A DNA stretch of 64,000 bases, from the NCBI GenBank assembly GCA_021234155.1, contig JAJEKV010000066.1, positions 4,237,333-4,301,332 on the forward strand. The letters are read 5' to 3'. Positions 11,100 to 21,962 of the stretch are shown piece by piece. The DNA comes from Isoetes taiwanensis. Its lineage: Eukaryota; Streptophyta; Lycopodiopsida; Isoetales; Isoetaceae. A model generated the notes under the pieces. It ran no database searches. It was not told the origin of the DNA and saw nothing but the letters and a program-made list of their open reading frames with translations. A program made the translations under genes and the position numbers. Every line of letters starts with the position of its first letter. Within the stretch, counting starts at the first letter, position 1.

Positions 11100-11770
11100 T
11101 GATAGAAATTCAAGGCAATAAAATAGACCCAATCTATGCTTAGGCTTACCGGACAAATTCTCCTTCGCAGCAAAACTTCTCAGTAAAATATCTCTGTAAC
11201 AAGCTGGCTGCGGTACCTGCAGCAGGATCCAACCACAAAGCAACACCCAATCTGGATTCTCAATCCGGTTTCTCCAATCCTCAGCTATCCGACTGCAACA
11301 CTCAGTCCTATCTTGAGGCTGGGAATTGAACCCAATTATATTTCCATTACTCAGCCTCCAACAATCACGGCTCCTGCAATCTTGCTTCCAATACTCCTTC
11401 TGCTACAAGACAGGGCACTAGAAGATTTCGGCAACAATCGAATTTCCTTCCTCAACCAAGTCGGCTCAGCCAGAGCCAATTCCGGCTAACTCTGCCTTCT
11501 CCTGTTTCGTTCACCCTATTCTGTTATTTTCATGCGCGTTTTTCTCCAAGCCTCCTGCCGGTTTTATCTATCACGACAGTAAGATCCCTCCCTGTATACT
11601 CAAAATCCTGCGCCCCATCTCCACATCCGACCTCTCCTTCTATATATCTGCGCTGCACCGACTTTCTCCTCCTTTTCCTTTTTTTATTTGTTGCCACGTC
11701 ATCCCAAACAATTTAGACTCCAAACATTAAAACTCTAACATCTCTAAATGCTGGATGCAGATTTCCAACA
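11100..11770 (-). repeat. Copia 5' LTR
   Basis: Partner of 7064-7734 and of the same length. As the upstream LTR on the minus strand it would hold the promoter, with the TATATA motif near 11640. Target duplications TCCTT lie at 7059-7063 and 11771-11775. Confidence 0.95.
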
Positions 11771-11775
11771 TCCTT

Positions 11776-12056
11776 GACTAGCTTTGCAGCACCATCTCCT
11801 AAAGTACCACAAATCAAAATTCGGCCTTAAGATTCTTGGCCTCTTTTGCTATAGGATCTTCCTCCGCTTCCTCTTCTGCCGCTTCTGGAACTTCACCCCG
11901 AGGATCTTTGGGTTGCACCAGGTACCCTAGATTCTTATCTTGAAGGATCATCTGCATTCTCCATCTCCAGAGATGGAAGTTTTTTTCCACGAAATCGATC
12001 CACCATTCTCCATTCTGCCTGACCACGAGTGTCGGATACAGTGTACATGAGTGCAA
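11776..12056 (-). pseudogene. N-terminal part of an older Copia gag (host of the nested element)
   Basis: On the minus strand the frame contains NFHLWRWRMQMILQDKNLGYL, the usual start of Copia gag (N...W...M...L...LW..V). An acidic linker (EAAEEEAEEDP) and KNLKAEF follow, then a stop; GTLGDGAAKLVKD is in another frame and leads to the target site. The protein would be the capsid precursor that packages element RNA. The continuation lies beyond the inserted element at 6860-7063. The LTRs and pol of this older element are not recognisable nearby. Confidence 0.75.
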
Positions 12057-12059
12057 GAT

Positions 12060-12660
12060 AAATTGAAACGATAAGGAAAAAGAAAGAAAATTAGGGCAAA
12101 GAAATAGGTGCGCTTGTGGAGGATTGGATTAGCAAGAGTTTGGGCCCATAACCTATGGAAAGAAAGAAAATGGAATGCAAATGGAAATCAATTTTATATG
12201 AAAAGACGGTACAGATGATCACGTATCAAAAGGAACATGTTTACAAAGGAAAAACAGTGGAACTTAGGAACTTACAAGAATGAAGAAACACAAGAGCCCC
12301 AACTGCTTCCACAGAAATAGTTGAACTGCCCAGAGCCAGTAATTTTTCCTGGAATTGCTATCGTTAAAATGAAGTGACTGATTAAGAGAGAGGCAGCAGA
12401 AAAGAATGCCAGGTTGGGAAATGCAGGGCATCCCAGCCATCCTAACTCTTTCATTCTCATAACAAACTTTTTATGGGTCAGAATCGGAAAGGCAAAGTAA
12501 AAAACTTTTTAGGGATCAAACATGCAAATGCATGACCGGAATGGCAGCAGATTGCACAGAGTTCTGGCGTCCCTCTGCCAGACATCTTTTGCCCAATTGA
12601 ATTTGAAAAGCCCAAGCATTCCCTCGCTGATCATGCTATAGGACAGGGATTTTCCATTCA
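12060..12660. other. No feature recognised
   Basis: AT-rich sequence between the gag fragment and the MITE. It may include leader sequence of the older Copia element, but no primer site or LTR end could be identified. Confidence 0.5.
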
Positions 12661-12669
12661 AAAGGGCCG

Positions 12670-13137
12670 TCTTGGACGTCCGTATTTAGAGTCCGGGATG
12701 TGGTATTTCCGGACTTTCTTGGTGGTATTTCTGGACATCCGTTATCAGCCAGTTGGTCTTTTCGGCCAAAAAAGGTGGTATTTCCGGCCAAAAAGGTGGT
12801 ATTTCCGGCCAAAAAGTGGTATTTCTGGACAAAAACCAAGCGCGAAACTGCGCGGCGGAGCTGAAATCTTTGGTCGGACCGTTCTTGCAGCTCTGTGGAT
12901 GGCTTGAACTGCTTCAAAAGCCCTTCTAATCACTTTGTCTGCCTCTTTAACGTTAGTTTGATGAAGAGAGGAAGCGATTTGAGCCTAGATAGAGCCGGAT
13001 TGATCCAAAAATGCCCAAAAACAGTTGATTCTGGGCTTGAAACTGTGAAGTTACAGTGGCTGATAACGGGTGGCCGGAAATTCCACAAAAAAAGGTCCAG
13101 AAATACCACATCCCGGACTCTAAATACGGCGGTCCGT
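12670..13137. mobile_element. MITE-like element with ~85-bp inverted repeats
   Basis: The left arm (about 12670-12751) and the right arm (about 13057-13137) are imperfect inverted copies. Both contain the sequence CCGTATTTAGAGTCCGGGAT followed by GTGGTATTTC, and both end inward with GTTATCAGCCA. The centre has about three tandem copies of a 19-20-bp unit (GGTGGTATTTCCGGCCAAAAA, 12763-12833) and no coding sequence. The short length and long arms fit a non-autonomous DNA element. I could not identify a target duplication or superfamily. Confidence 0.75.
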
Positions 13138-13139
13138 CT

Positions 13140-14009
13140 TCAAGCAATCCGGCTGCTTCATGTTTGAAGTCGGCAGGAGGAAAGCTGCGCAGGCGGGAAG
13201 GTCCAGAGATCCTCAGCCAATAGAATGACAAGACCGAGATCTCAATCTCGGCCATTCATCTTCTTCAATCTCGGCCATTCATCTTCTTGGCCAATAAGAT
13301 TAAAAGGCCAAGATTGAAATCTTGGTTATTCATCTCAGCCTTTAATGGGATACATTCTTTACAGAATCATATTTAACACAAGGGATCTAAAGATTTTAGC
13401 CAAGGGAATTCACCCATTCAAATTGGGGCTTGTTCTAAGGCAAAACCATGACATTAAGGCCCAGATTCCACCGAACGGCCGTCTGTTACCTCTGGAGTCT
13501 CGATCTTCCACCCTAAATACCAGGGCCACCATTCCACTACAATTCCGTCAATTCTTCAGCAATACACAGCCACATCCAGATGGCAGGTTTTTATCACAGT
13601 ACCAGCAAACTCCCGGGGGATCTTGCCTGGGAGTAAAATCTCTGATAATTGCTGCCACATCAGGAACTGCCGGGGTGTGATGGAATCGCAAAACTTAGAA
13701 AAAATGCTACTTGGACTTCTGCAATTCGTCCAGGTATGAACTTTTGGCTCAGTGGAATTTGGGCCTAAGAATACTATACAATTTGTAGATTGAGAAAGAT
13801 GCATGTTCATAACAACGTGTTTGCTGGTTATCCCATTATCTTGGTTGTCCCATTATATGTAATGTTAAGTGTACTACAAACAAAAATACATCATGCACCC
13901 ATGGTAGAAAGCAAAATACTCTTAATTTTGGGGAGGCATCATTTTATAAAACATTGGGTATATGTGTGTACATTTGGATGTTTCATGATGAGATACACGA
14001 CATAATCAA
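13140..14009. other. No gene recognised; short local duplication
   Basis: CTCGGCCATTCATCTTCTT occurs twice between 13246 and 13289. The rest shows only short chance ORFs. Confidence 0.5.
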
Positions 14010-14330
14010 TACAATATGGAAGTTGGGTCATCATGGTGCATTTGTGTGCCGCCACGTGTCTTCGCCAATAATGCGGAATGGAAGTTGGGGCATCCATTCC
14101 GCCCAGCAGGTAAATCTGTGCATGTTAACAGGTGAACAGCCGGTGGAAGATTTTAGGGTTAGGTTAGCTCACCGGACGAAGCCCTGCTCGAAGCTTGCCG
14201 GATCTACTGCAGAGCTCCATCTGCTACTTGAAGCTTGCCGAATCCTGCCTGAACTGCTTGAAGCTTGCTGGATCTTGCCGGATCTACTCATTAGAAAAAA
14301 ATATGGGGTCTCATTTAGTCCTGTTATGAA
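14010..14330. repeat. Left terminal and subterminal region of the DNA transposon
   Basis: Terminal TACAATATGGAAGTTGGG is followed by a small hairpin (GCGGAATGG...CCATTCCGC, about 14081-14104). Imperfect repeats of CTTGAAGCTTGCCGGATCT (14188-14286) come next, then the conserved inner motif starting CATTAGAAAAAAATATGGGG at 14289. Confidence 0.7.
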
Positions 14331-14634
14331 TATTCAAAAAATCCACGTCAGACTTTCGAGGCAACCAATAGGAATCTAGTCCCTTTGTTTCTAATGCATA
14401 TTATGTGGCAAAAGATGTTTTAGTCTTTGTGAGTTGGCATCCACATGGCCATTTTTCTATGGTCACTTGCTCCAACGCACCCTATCTTTTTTTTATTGTT
14501 GGGCCATAAGATAGCCCAAAATCTAAGGGCCCCTTTCCCGAAATTTTTTATCTTTGATTTCCAAAGTCGTATCCCGATGGACGAGATACGAATTTTTTGG
14601 CGGGTCTTTGTTTAGGGCATTTGTTTAGGGCATA

Positions 14635-15959
14635 GATTGCAATAGCTCCATCTCGTTCCCATTCCCATTGTCGGATTTCATCGAAGCATCTTCATTTGCT
14701 AATCGGGTATGCAAACCTAGCATTGGCTACTGATTTATCTCTTCTTTTCATTTTCTTCAAGCTAACAACATTTCTTTTTTAATTTGCAGATCATGAGAAA
14801 TCTGAGATCAGAGACAAAAACAGTTGTTTTACGGAACAACAAAGACTCCAACGGGGAATGGATTGATCTTCTTGTTTCTATTGGTTCATGGATTACAATG
14901 CAACCTAAATCGTCTGGTCAACATAGAGTAAAACGATCCAGAGTGCACGATGTCAATGTCCATTGGAAGGCTCGTATTAAGGAATTTATTTATGGGGCTG
15001 GAGGAATGACAATACACGAGATTGCAGTAGAGCATGCTTATGATGCTCAAGCTATGGCAAAAGAATCAATATCTAACAGACCTTCTTTTCGTCCCCTTGA
15101 AGCAAATTGTTTATGTTCTTCTGATTTTGTTGACAGGGTTCCTGCAAAAAGTATAACAAGTGTGCTCCAGGTTTATCATTTTGAAATAGGGAAGGCATTA
15201 TTTGAAGACTACTCAATGTCAGAATTGCGAGCAAAGGGTATTTGGTTCCATAGGTATCATTATACAGTATCAGCAAGGCAAGTTGGCAAGCTAGTTGAGG
15301 TCGGTCCCCCGAGTCTCAACTTAATGGGGGCTGAGTTAGTAGATTGCAAGATCATAACAGCATTCAAAGAACAACTTGGAAAAGAGATTTATAAGACATT
15401 GACAGAAAGAGGTGGCGTTAGATGTGCTGGTAAGCTTTTTGTACCAATAAACTTGTTCTCTTTCTTATTTCAGCATGAATCTTCAGTTAGAAGGACACCA
15501 CAAACATATGTAATCAGCAAACCATCTAATGAGACACTGGAGAATCTGTTTTCTAGCAAGTGGAAAAGAAAAGAACATGTTAGTGGTGGTGAAATAACTG
15601 AATGCACAGTTGCATCTAATACTCTTATCTTCAGGTAAGAAAACTTGGTTCCTATTTGCTCACTGAATTTCTTATTTTAAAAGTTCTCACGGAGTTATTT
15701 GTGTTACAGGTACAGATTGTCCAAGCAGTTTCTATATTTTAATTACTTTGTGGAGAGGAAAAGGAAAATCAGGGAGGGAGAATTTTGGGTCTGGAAAGCA
15801 ATAGAGGAGCGTCGTACTATCAGTTCTTCAATGGAGCTAACTATTGCTTGTGAAGATCTAGGGAATAGGATCATCACTGTTGAAGAAGACTGCACATTGC
15901 ACGATTGCAGAGAACTTCTAAATGCAGCTAGGTTGCATGAAGACTTCCATTTTTTTTGA
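14635..15959 (+). CDS. Accessory gene of the DNA transposon, unknown function, possible C-terminal ubiquitin-like fold
   Basis: The coding sequence probably starts at the ATG at 14793, just after a 3' splice site (TTTGCAG, ends 14789). A 5'-leader intron could run from GTATGC at 14707. A second intron, GTAAGA...TTACAG (15635-15709, 75 bp, phase 2), joins two coding exons into about 365 residues. I recognise no enzyme motif in the first 280 residues (SITSVLQVYHFEIGKALF and GIWFHRYHYTVSARQVGKL are typical). The C-terminus (MELTIACEDLGNRIITVEED, then an LHDCRELL helix) has the spacing of a beta-grasp, ubiquitin-like domain. The frame stops in an 8-T run at 15951-15958. One base of shift would continue it for about 30 residues with RR.SS and a C..C pair, so the stop may be a mutation. 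It converges with the transposase gene. Confidence 0.6.
15635..15709 (+). other. Intron of the accessory gene
   Basis: GTAAGA donor and TTACAG acceptor; removing 75 bp joins the two open frames in phase 2. Confidence 0.75.
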
Positions 15960-16679
15960 ATGATAGGAAGGTTGGATACCGCCGAGAGTCTTCAATAAAA
16001 TGTAAAGATTGTCAAGCTCCAAGTAAGCTGAGCATTAAAATGTTAAGTTGATAGGAAAATAAAAAACTTTCTTGGTATTTCAGGTTCAATTCCTGAAGCA
16101 GTTATAGTTGTAGATAGTTTATAGTTATAGTTATTATGTTTTGTTATAGTAAGATCTTTTTGACAGTTTTGGGTTAACTTTCTTAACCTCCAGTAGATGC
16201 AAGAACTTTTGAGTTGATTGTTGTCTCCCAAAAGGAACACTATCTCCCAGTTGATTGTTGGTTCTTTCAACTTAACTCAATTGCTTAACAGTATGCAAAT
16301 GGTAAGATATTTTTTTTCTTGTATCATGCAGACGATTTGCTGGAAGGTTAAGTCGGAATGGTTAAGTCTGCAGTCATTTGCTTGCAGTGATTTGCTGTTA
16401 ACAAACCTGAATATGAAGACAGATATGAATGTGAAGATGAAGAAGACAGATTCAAAAACCATATTATATTGAAACTTAAGCAGTATTTCTACAAAAAGCT
16501 TCATAAACAGCCTGTACATTGGGACACTTCGGCCTTTCTTAAAAAACACTTCAACATTTCTTACATTTCTTAGGGATATCCGATTTAGTAATCTATTTAG
16601 TATCCAAACTTAGTGAAGTTACAGCAAAAAAACCACTTAGTATCACCTTCAGACGATTTATTCAACACTAAAAGCTTGA

Positions 16680-16949
16680 CTAACAGTAATCAGGAGGGGG
16701 CATCTTCAGATGAACACGAAGGATGAGATTATCAGCTTCCATATTCATTTGGAGAAGACGCTCATCACCTTCATTAACACGATCAACCCATTGCTGCACC
16801 TTGTCCGAAATTGAAGCTCCTTGTTCTTGCAATCGGGTTACCTCCAACTTAGAGAATTTCGCCACCACTGTCATTTCCATGCCCGGATGGCTAGAAGAAG
16901 AGGACTCCTCTTGTTTGGGCCTCTGGGCAGTAAACTTCAGTCTAGCCAT
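16680..16949 (-). CDS. Small ORF inside the DNA transposon, function unknown
   Basis: This 89-codon frame begins MARLKFTAQRPKQEESSSSS and ends KMPPPDYC. It is polar, with a predicted helical middle (KLEVTRLQEQG.SISDKVQQWVD) and no known motif. It has the orientation of the transposase gene and lies between it and the accessory gene. Upstream (16965-17050) are purine-rich near-repeats of GAACTGCCGAGA.AATGAAG, which look like a leader. It could be a third gene of the element or a chance ORF. Confidence 0.3.
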   Translation of the reverse strand: MARLKFTAQRPKQEESSSSSHPGMEMTVVAKFSKLEVTRLQEQGASISDKVQQWVDRVNEGDERLLQMNMEADNLILRVHLKMPPPDYC

Positions 16950-17949
16950 GATCAGAGGAAGAGAGGAAGATCAAAACTGCCGAGATAATGAAGAGGAGAT
17001 GAAGGGATGAACTGCCGAGAAAATGAAGGAGATGAACTGCCGATTCTTCTACTCCCGGCTTCTCTTATAGGAGAAGTCCAATCATGTTCTCCCTGGCATG
17101 CAGATCAGCATCATTTTACTTAGCATCATTTTAGCATCATGATTAGCATCATTTTACTGTTAGCATCATTTAGAATGATACATGGAATCATTTTACTTAG
17201 CATCGTGATTTTCTCGTGACATTTTGGAACTAGCAATAAAGTGTGATCTAAAAGGTTAAAGGATAAGGTTAAGGTTTCTATACCATGCCCCATTACATTT
17301 GTAACATTCCTCCCTTATATTGCCTAAGTGAAAACCATGTCAATTGTCTCTACAACTAACCTTCAAAACACATGTCATGGCTTTCAACCCCTTGATGTAA
17401 CTCAATATTTTTTAGCATTTTAGGGAGTTCTCCTTATATCACTTATGAAAGTTCCAGCAATTCATTTAAAACACTGTCTCAACAATGGTATTGTTTGTAT
17501 GAGGGTCCCTATTATCCATGTCTTTGAGTTGTGGTATTATTAAGGATGATAAAGCTATAATTGATGTGGTTTAACTAGTACAACCATGTCTTCTAATTCT
17601 TGGTGGCTTGTAGTTGGATAGAATATTGCACCACCTTCATATGGACTAGCCAATGTTTATTGCCTGCCTCCTCGTCATTAGGAAAATAAATGTGGCAGGG
17701 CCAATTTATGAAAGGATGGGCCTTTCACACACCTATGTTATCTACAGGCTTTCCATCAACTATATTTGATTTGGACCATTGGATTTTCAGAAAATTCGAT
17801 CTATGGTAGACAAAGGACATTTATAACCTACATATGTTCAAGAAAGGAATATTTGGTTGTCCACGAAAAATGCCAGCGTCTATATATATATAACTTACAT
17901 ATGTTCAAAAAAGGAACACTATCTCCCAAAAGAAAAACTTACATATGGT

Positions 17950-18112
17950 CTTTTACACCTACAAATGGTTGCACTTACAAATGTTTTACACCTACAAATG
18001 GTTGCACTTACAAATGGTTTACAAATGGTTGCACTTACAAATGGTTTACAAATGTTTTACTCTTATAAATGGTTTACAAATGTTTTACTCTTACAAATGG
18101 TTTACAAATGGA
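17950..18112. repeat. Minisatellite of TACAAATGGTT units
   Basis: About ten imperfect copies of TACAAATGGTT, often followed by TGCACT or TTACACC, occupy this stretch within the transposon, just past the 3' end of the likely transposase gene. ORFs through it are repetitive artefacts. Confidence 0.85.
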
Positions 18113-18161
18113 TAAACCCCTAAGGATTTGAACATTGGATAAACCATGAGTTATCTCAAGA

Positions 18162-19957
18162 TAGTTTTTTGCTGATTCCCAAGAACTCATCCAATTCTTT
18201 TGATTGTGCTTGCAAAAAACCATTTGTAAAGTTATCAAGTTTCTTCTGTTGTGCCTGAAGAAGACCATTTGTATCAGATCATAAATTTAACAATACAAGT
18301 GAAACACAAAATGTAGACACCTTACCTCTATTAAGCTTTTCTGATATCGATAGCCCTGAACATCACAGCCAAATATCAGTTTGAAATAGTTTAAATATTT
18401 GCCAAGTACCATATATACCAGTACCATCTATTTTCAATAGTATGAAGTAAGAATGTGGAGAATATTGAATATTTGACATGCCAAAGCTTGAAAGTACATC
18501 AAACTTACCCACTGTCACAGCCTAGCAGTAGTCACAATGAATGGTACAAGATAGACAAAAGGCATGCACCATCACCTTTGCAAAAAATTTGTAGGCTTTC
18601 CTTAATGGTTTTGTGAAGATATTTACAATTTGGGCTTCTGACCTGCAATAATAAACATGCAACTTGAGATTTTAAAATAGCTTCTGACCTACAAGAATAA
18701 ACCTGCAATAGATTCTGACCTACAAAAATAAACCTGCAAATGAAGTAGATAAGAATAAACTTACTAGTTGCAGACCTGAGAAGTGTTCCGAAAATGTTCG
18801 CACCAAATAATAACTCAGAATTTACAGATTATACCTGCTGCCAATCCTTCTTCTCTTTTCTCTCCATTGGCCTTGGTTGTTAGTCGTGCATTAGAATTTT
18901 TCCAAGCATCCAGCTTCCGTTTTTTTTGCAACCTCTGCAATTGCATGTAAACTGTTGGAGAAGCTTGTCTTGCCATATTCTCTTCATGACGCGTAAGTAC
19001 TTTCCTATAAAACCATTGGCCCATTTGTATAAGTGGGTTTGCTTTCCCACTCTTGTGACATCCACCGCGTTGAGTCTTCCTATTGAAAGCCATTTTTGCT
19101 TGTTTGTGTGATTTTTCCATGCCTTGTGTGTTCCAAATTGCAAGACTGCCATACTTATCTGCAAACCAGGGACCATGTGCATAAAGTATGTGTATATAAT
19201 GCGTTACCTCACATTCTCCCCAAGCTTTTATGTAAGCCTCAGTGAAGATCCTCACTAGTGCACGGAATCTTTGTTTATCTGCCCAATTGAAGTATGGCTT
19301 TTGTAAAATTGCATTAAGATCTGAAAGTGCATTCCATGCATGTAGTTTCTTTGCCTCTGCACGCAGTCCATCAGTCCTATCCCTTTCAGCCTCTACCAAT
19401 TTCCTACCTTGAGTTACACCATGCACACTATTCAGAAAATGTCTTGCTTTGTCTCCTCCAATAGAGACTTTAGCTGGAACAGAACTTCTCCCATTTGATC
19501 GCTTTATATCCTTCTCTAACTTTACGCAGCCACCATGCAATCCCGCCTCCGATAAAACCTTTTCCACGCGCTCTATACCTTCTTTTCGTGCTTGCTCATT
19601 CCTTATGTTCCACACAAAACACTCGGAATGCCAAATCATTTTTTCAACAATGCGAACTAAAGCATGCAATGTACATATATGAACTCTTACTAATGGAATA
19701 GGCAAGATTGGCTGAAATGTTGAGTCCTTTGTATCACGATCTGGTGGTGAGCTTTGATTACATGATAAAGTGCCCTTAGATGGCCCCACTTTCTCTTTCA
19801 AAGTATGACAACAATATGTGCAATTCCTTGTAGTTTTAGCACCTGAAGAGCTAATGTTGAACATAGCTTTTTCTGTTTTAAGATCAGAGGCCAGATGAAA
19901 GTTAACTCTAAAAGAACCAAAACCCTCAACCTCTAATCTCTCGCCATTATTATACAT
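18162..19957 (-). CDS. Transposase, C-terminal part (RNase-H-fold type), frameshifted from the upstream part
   Basis: The main frame runs from 19957 to 18815. It carries LEVEGFGSFRVNFHLASDLK (likely second catalytic Asp, about residue 24), a zinc-like pair in NCTYCCHTLKEK, and the segment PIPLVRVHICTLHALVRIVEKMI (HxCxLH...R..E). Near residues 259-292 it reads THYIHILYAHGPWFADKYGS, then WNTQGMEKSHKQAK; the Glu of GMEKSHK is a good third catalytic residue. Such D...D...E layouts with an LH motif belong to RNase-H-fold transposases. The ORF likely continues through short exons: a GTATAA donor follows GLAAG near 18836, GYRYQKSLIE lies near 18330-18355 between TTCAG and GTAAGG, and a frame near 18165-18270 repeats TNG(L/F)LQAQ.K.LD. 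The join with the upstream ORF needs a one-base shift near 19950. Confidence 0.65.
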
Positions 19958-21424
19958 ATGAGTCTAGGAATATCGGTTTGGTAAAAAACCCACTTTAACA
20001 CTGTGTAGTTTTCTTTTACGCACTTGGAACAAGCCCCCAACCACCATGTATGGTCCTCAGATTGAACGGAGAACCATTCCGGATCTCTTTCCTTTTTCTT
20101 CAATTGCATCTGTTCTTCATAATAACCTGAAAGTGCTTTATTCATGAGAGTTATTGACACTCTCTCATACTTCTTCTTGTGAGTCAACTCCATTTCATCC
20201 AGTTTTAAGCAGATTTCTAATTGTCCTTCCACATCGCTCTCCTTTAAATTATAATAAACAACCATGAATTTTAGAATCTTTTCTAAATCGAACCAAACAT
20301 TGTTGCTTGCATTCAGCCCTATAATACCAGACTCATTTGCCTTCTTGCCTTTTGTCTTCTTACCATTCAAAGATTTTGAGGTCGTGTTTGGAATACCAGA
20401 CTCTATGGAGTGCATGCTGCCCAAGATGTCCATAACTGTCATGTTTTTTCTTGTTCTTACCTTCTCCATGTAATAAGGCCTCGGAATGATTATCTTTTTG
20501 GTACCTAGTGAGCTCAAAGCATCATGAAATGGTTTGAACAGGAGTTTATAACCTTGCTGGCTAATTCCAGCAGAATCACAAACACCTTGTACTTTATCAA
20601 CATCAATTTTTGCATAGATTTCGCCTATAACCATCTCAACAACACTCCTCCTCAAACCAACATTGCAAGGGTCATTTAGCATCACTATAATTTCATCCTT
20701 AGTCACAATTCTCTTCACAATTTGTCCTATATCCTCTCGTACTATCCCTCTTTCTTTTTTTGAATGAAGCACTTGACGCATTGCATAGATCCTTTTTTTA
20801 GCAGCTCCACTAGTGAAGCTCAGCTCCTCAATTGGCTTCTTGCCTTTCCTCCTTTCTCGAAGGCCAAGTGATGTCTTTTTTAACCTCTTCAACCTGCTCT
20901 CCAATGAACAAATCTTCTTCTTAGCATTTCTGGCCTCAGATTTTAATGCGCAATATAAACTTTCTGTTTTCTTTATTCCAAAATCCATGATGATTGCATC
21001 TTCCTCTAATTGTACAATTCTCCTTTGCAATTGGTTGATTGTACTTAAATTCTCCTTAGTTTTATCCTTTAACACATCATTATCTTTTGCTAAACGAAGC
21101 GCCTCTTCATGCTTTTGTTGGAGACATAATGCCATATTTCTGATGTGATAATTTAACTGTCCATTATACTGGAGCATGCTTTCACAGTAACCCAATAACC
21201 CATTCTTTCCTTCACATAACCAAACTTGAAACTGAGCTGAAATCTGGGTGCATTCCTGTGAGGGGATTTCGTGGATAGAGCTCTCCCTTACACCATATAT
21301 CAGCATGTTTTGCTCCTGACATGCGCAAAACATTCTCATCTATATCCTTAGGTAAGCCACCTCTACGTTTATTGGATGTCTGGGCATAGTCCTTTGAAGG
21401 TAAATTGATCCTAATCTGTGCCAT
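19933..21424 (-). CDS. Transposase, N-terminal part with coiled coil and first catalytic Asp
   Basis: The likely start is the ATG at 21424 (MAQIRINLPSKDYAQ...). A short intron, GTAAGG...TTTCAG (21237-21291, 55 bp, phase 1), joins this 44-codon exon to the long frame that continues to 19933. The long frame opens QFQVWLCEGKNGLLGYCESM, and a coiled coil of about 110 residues follows (LRLAKDNDVLKDKTKENLST through LESRLKRLKK). A basic stretch (RERRKGKKP) comes next, then a globular part with DSAGISQQGYKLLFKP. ICLKLDEMELTHKKKYERVS follows, whose Asp is a plausible first catalytic residue. The product would bind the element ends in the nucleus and cut and rejoin DNA. The frame ends 25 bases inside the next ORF, consistent with one frameshift mutation. 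No database comparison was possible, so the family name is open. Confidence 0.6.
21237..21291 (-). other. Intron near the transposase N-terminus
   Basis: GTAAGG donor and TTTCAG acceptor; excising 55 bp joins two otherwise incompatible frames in phase 1 (tryptophan codon plus T, then CT). Confidence 0.5.
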
Positions 21425-21475
21425 AGCAGGAGATACAAAGGAAAAGTTTCATAGCTAAAATTCGTCATCTTTTAT

Positions 21476-21680
21476 ATGGCTCAAGAGTTTTTTGTGCGGG
21501 AATGGGTCTTACCACTACAAATCAAAATTCAAAATTTCAAATTGCATAAGGCTCATGCAGTTCTTGTGCGGGAATTGGTCTCAGCTCAAATCGAAATACA
21601 AATGTTCAAATGGAAGCGCCAAAAACATATGTTCAAATCGAAATTCAAATGTTCAAATGCATCTAAAATGGAAGCGCCAA
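21476..21680. repeat. Local near-duplications upstream of the transposase gene
   Basis: TTGTGCGGGAATGG/TTGGTCT occurs at 21491 and 21563, and TGGAAGCGCCAAAAACATA at about 21611 and 21669, with CAAATGTTCAAAT motifs between. This is probably promoter or leader sequence of the minus-strand gene. ORFs through it are spurious. Confidence 0.5.
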
Positions 21681-21962
21681 AAACATACCTGTATCTTTGC
21701 TCGGGGGGAGATATCCTTAAAGAACAAGGCCGGGGCAGCAACGACTCTGCAGTTCTCGATGAGAGTAGTGAATGTAGTTGCTGAGTCGGCTCTTAGGTGA
21801 GATCTGGTGGATTTACTTACACGGGAGAGAATAGGAGAAATTGACCTACGCACATGTGGCACGATTCGTGGATTATGCAATATTTTATCAAAGATAGGAT
21901 ATCTTAGTGTAATAACGCTCATTTTATATGACGTGGATATAAAGAAAAAGTTTTATTATTTT

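Larger units (their letters stand above)
7064..11770 (-). mobile_element. Ty1/Copia LTR retrotransposon lacking gag, nested in another Copia gag
   Basis: The element is complete at both ends. Two 671-bp LTRs (7064-7734 and 11100-11770) begin TG and end CA, or the reverse on the other strand, and are flanked by a 5-bp duplication TCCTT (7059-7063 and 11771-11775). The initiator tRNA-Met primer site lies beside the right LTR and a purine tract beside the left LTR, so transcription runs leftward. The order protease, integrase, reverse transcriptase, RNase H is that of Copia. The gag region is missing: the first ATG of the protease frame is nine bases from the primer site. Stops and frameshifts break the remaining pol, so the copy cannot be autonomous. 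The LTRs differ by scattered changes and indels, most visible around 7147-7200 versus 11180-11237, so the insertion is not brand new. Confidence 0.95.

Noticed and set aside
16078-16105. tRNA T-arm-like GGTTCAATTCC
   Set aside because: No matching stems or A box; it lies in the 3' flank of the accessory gene.
17766-18123. Plus-strand ORFs containing CFTPTNGCTYK-type repeats
   Set aside because: They are translation of the TACAAATGGTT minisatellite.
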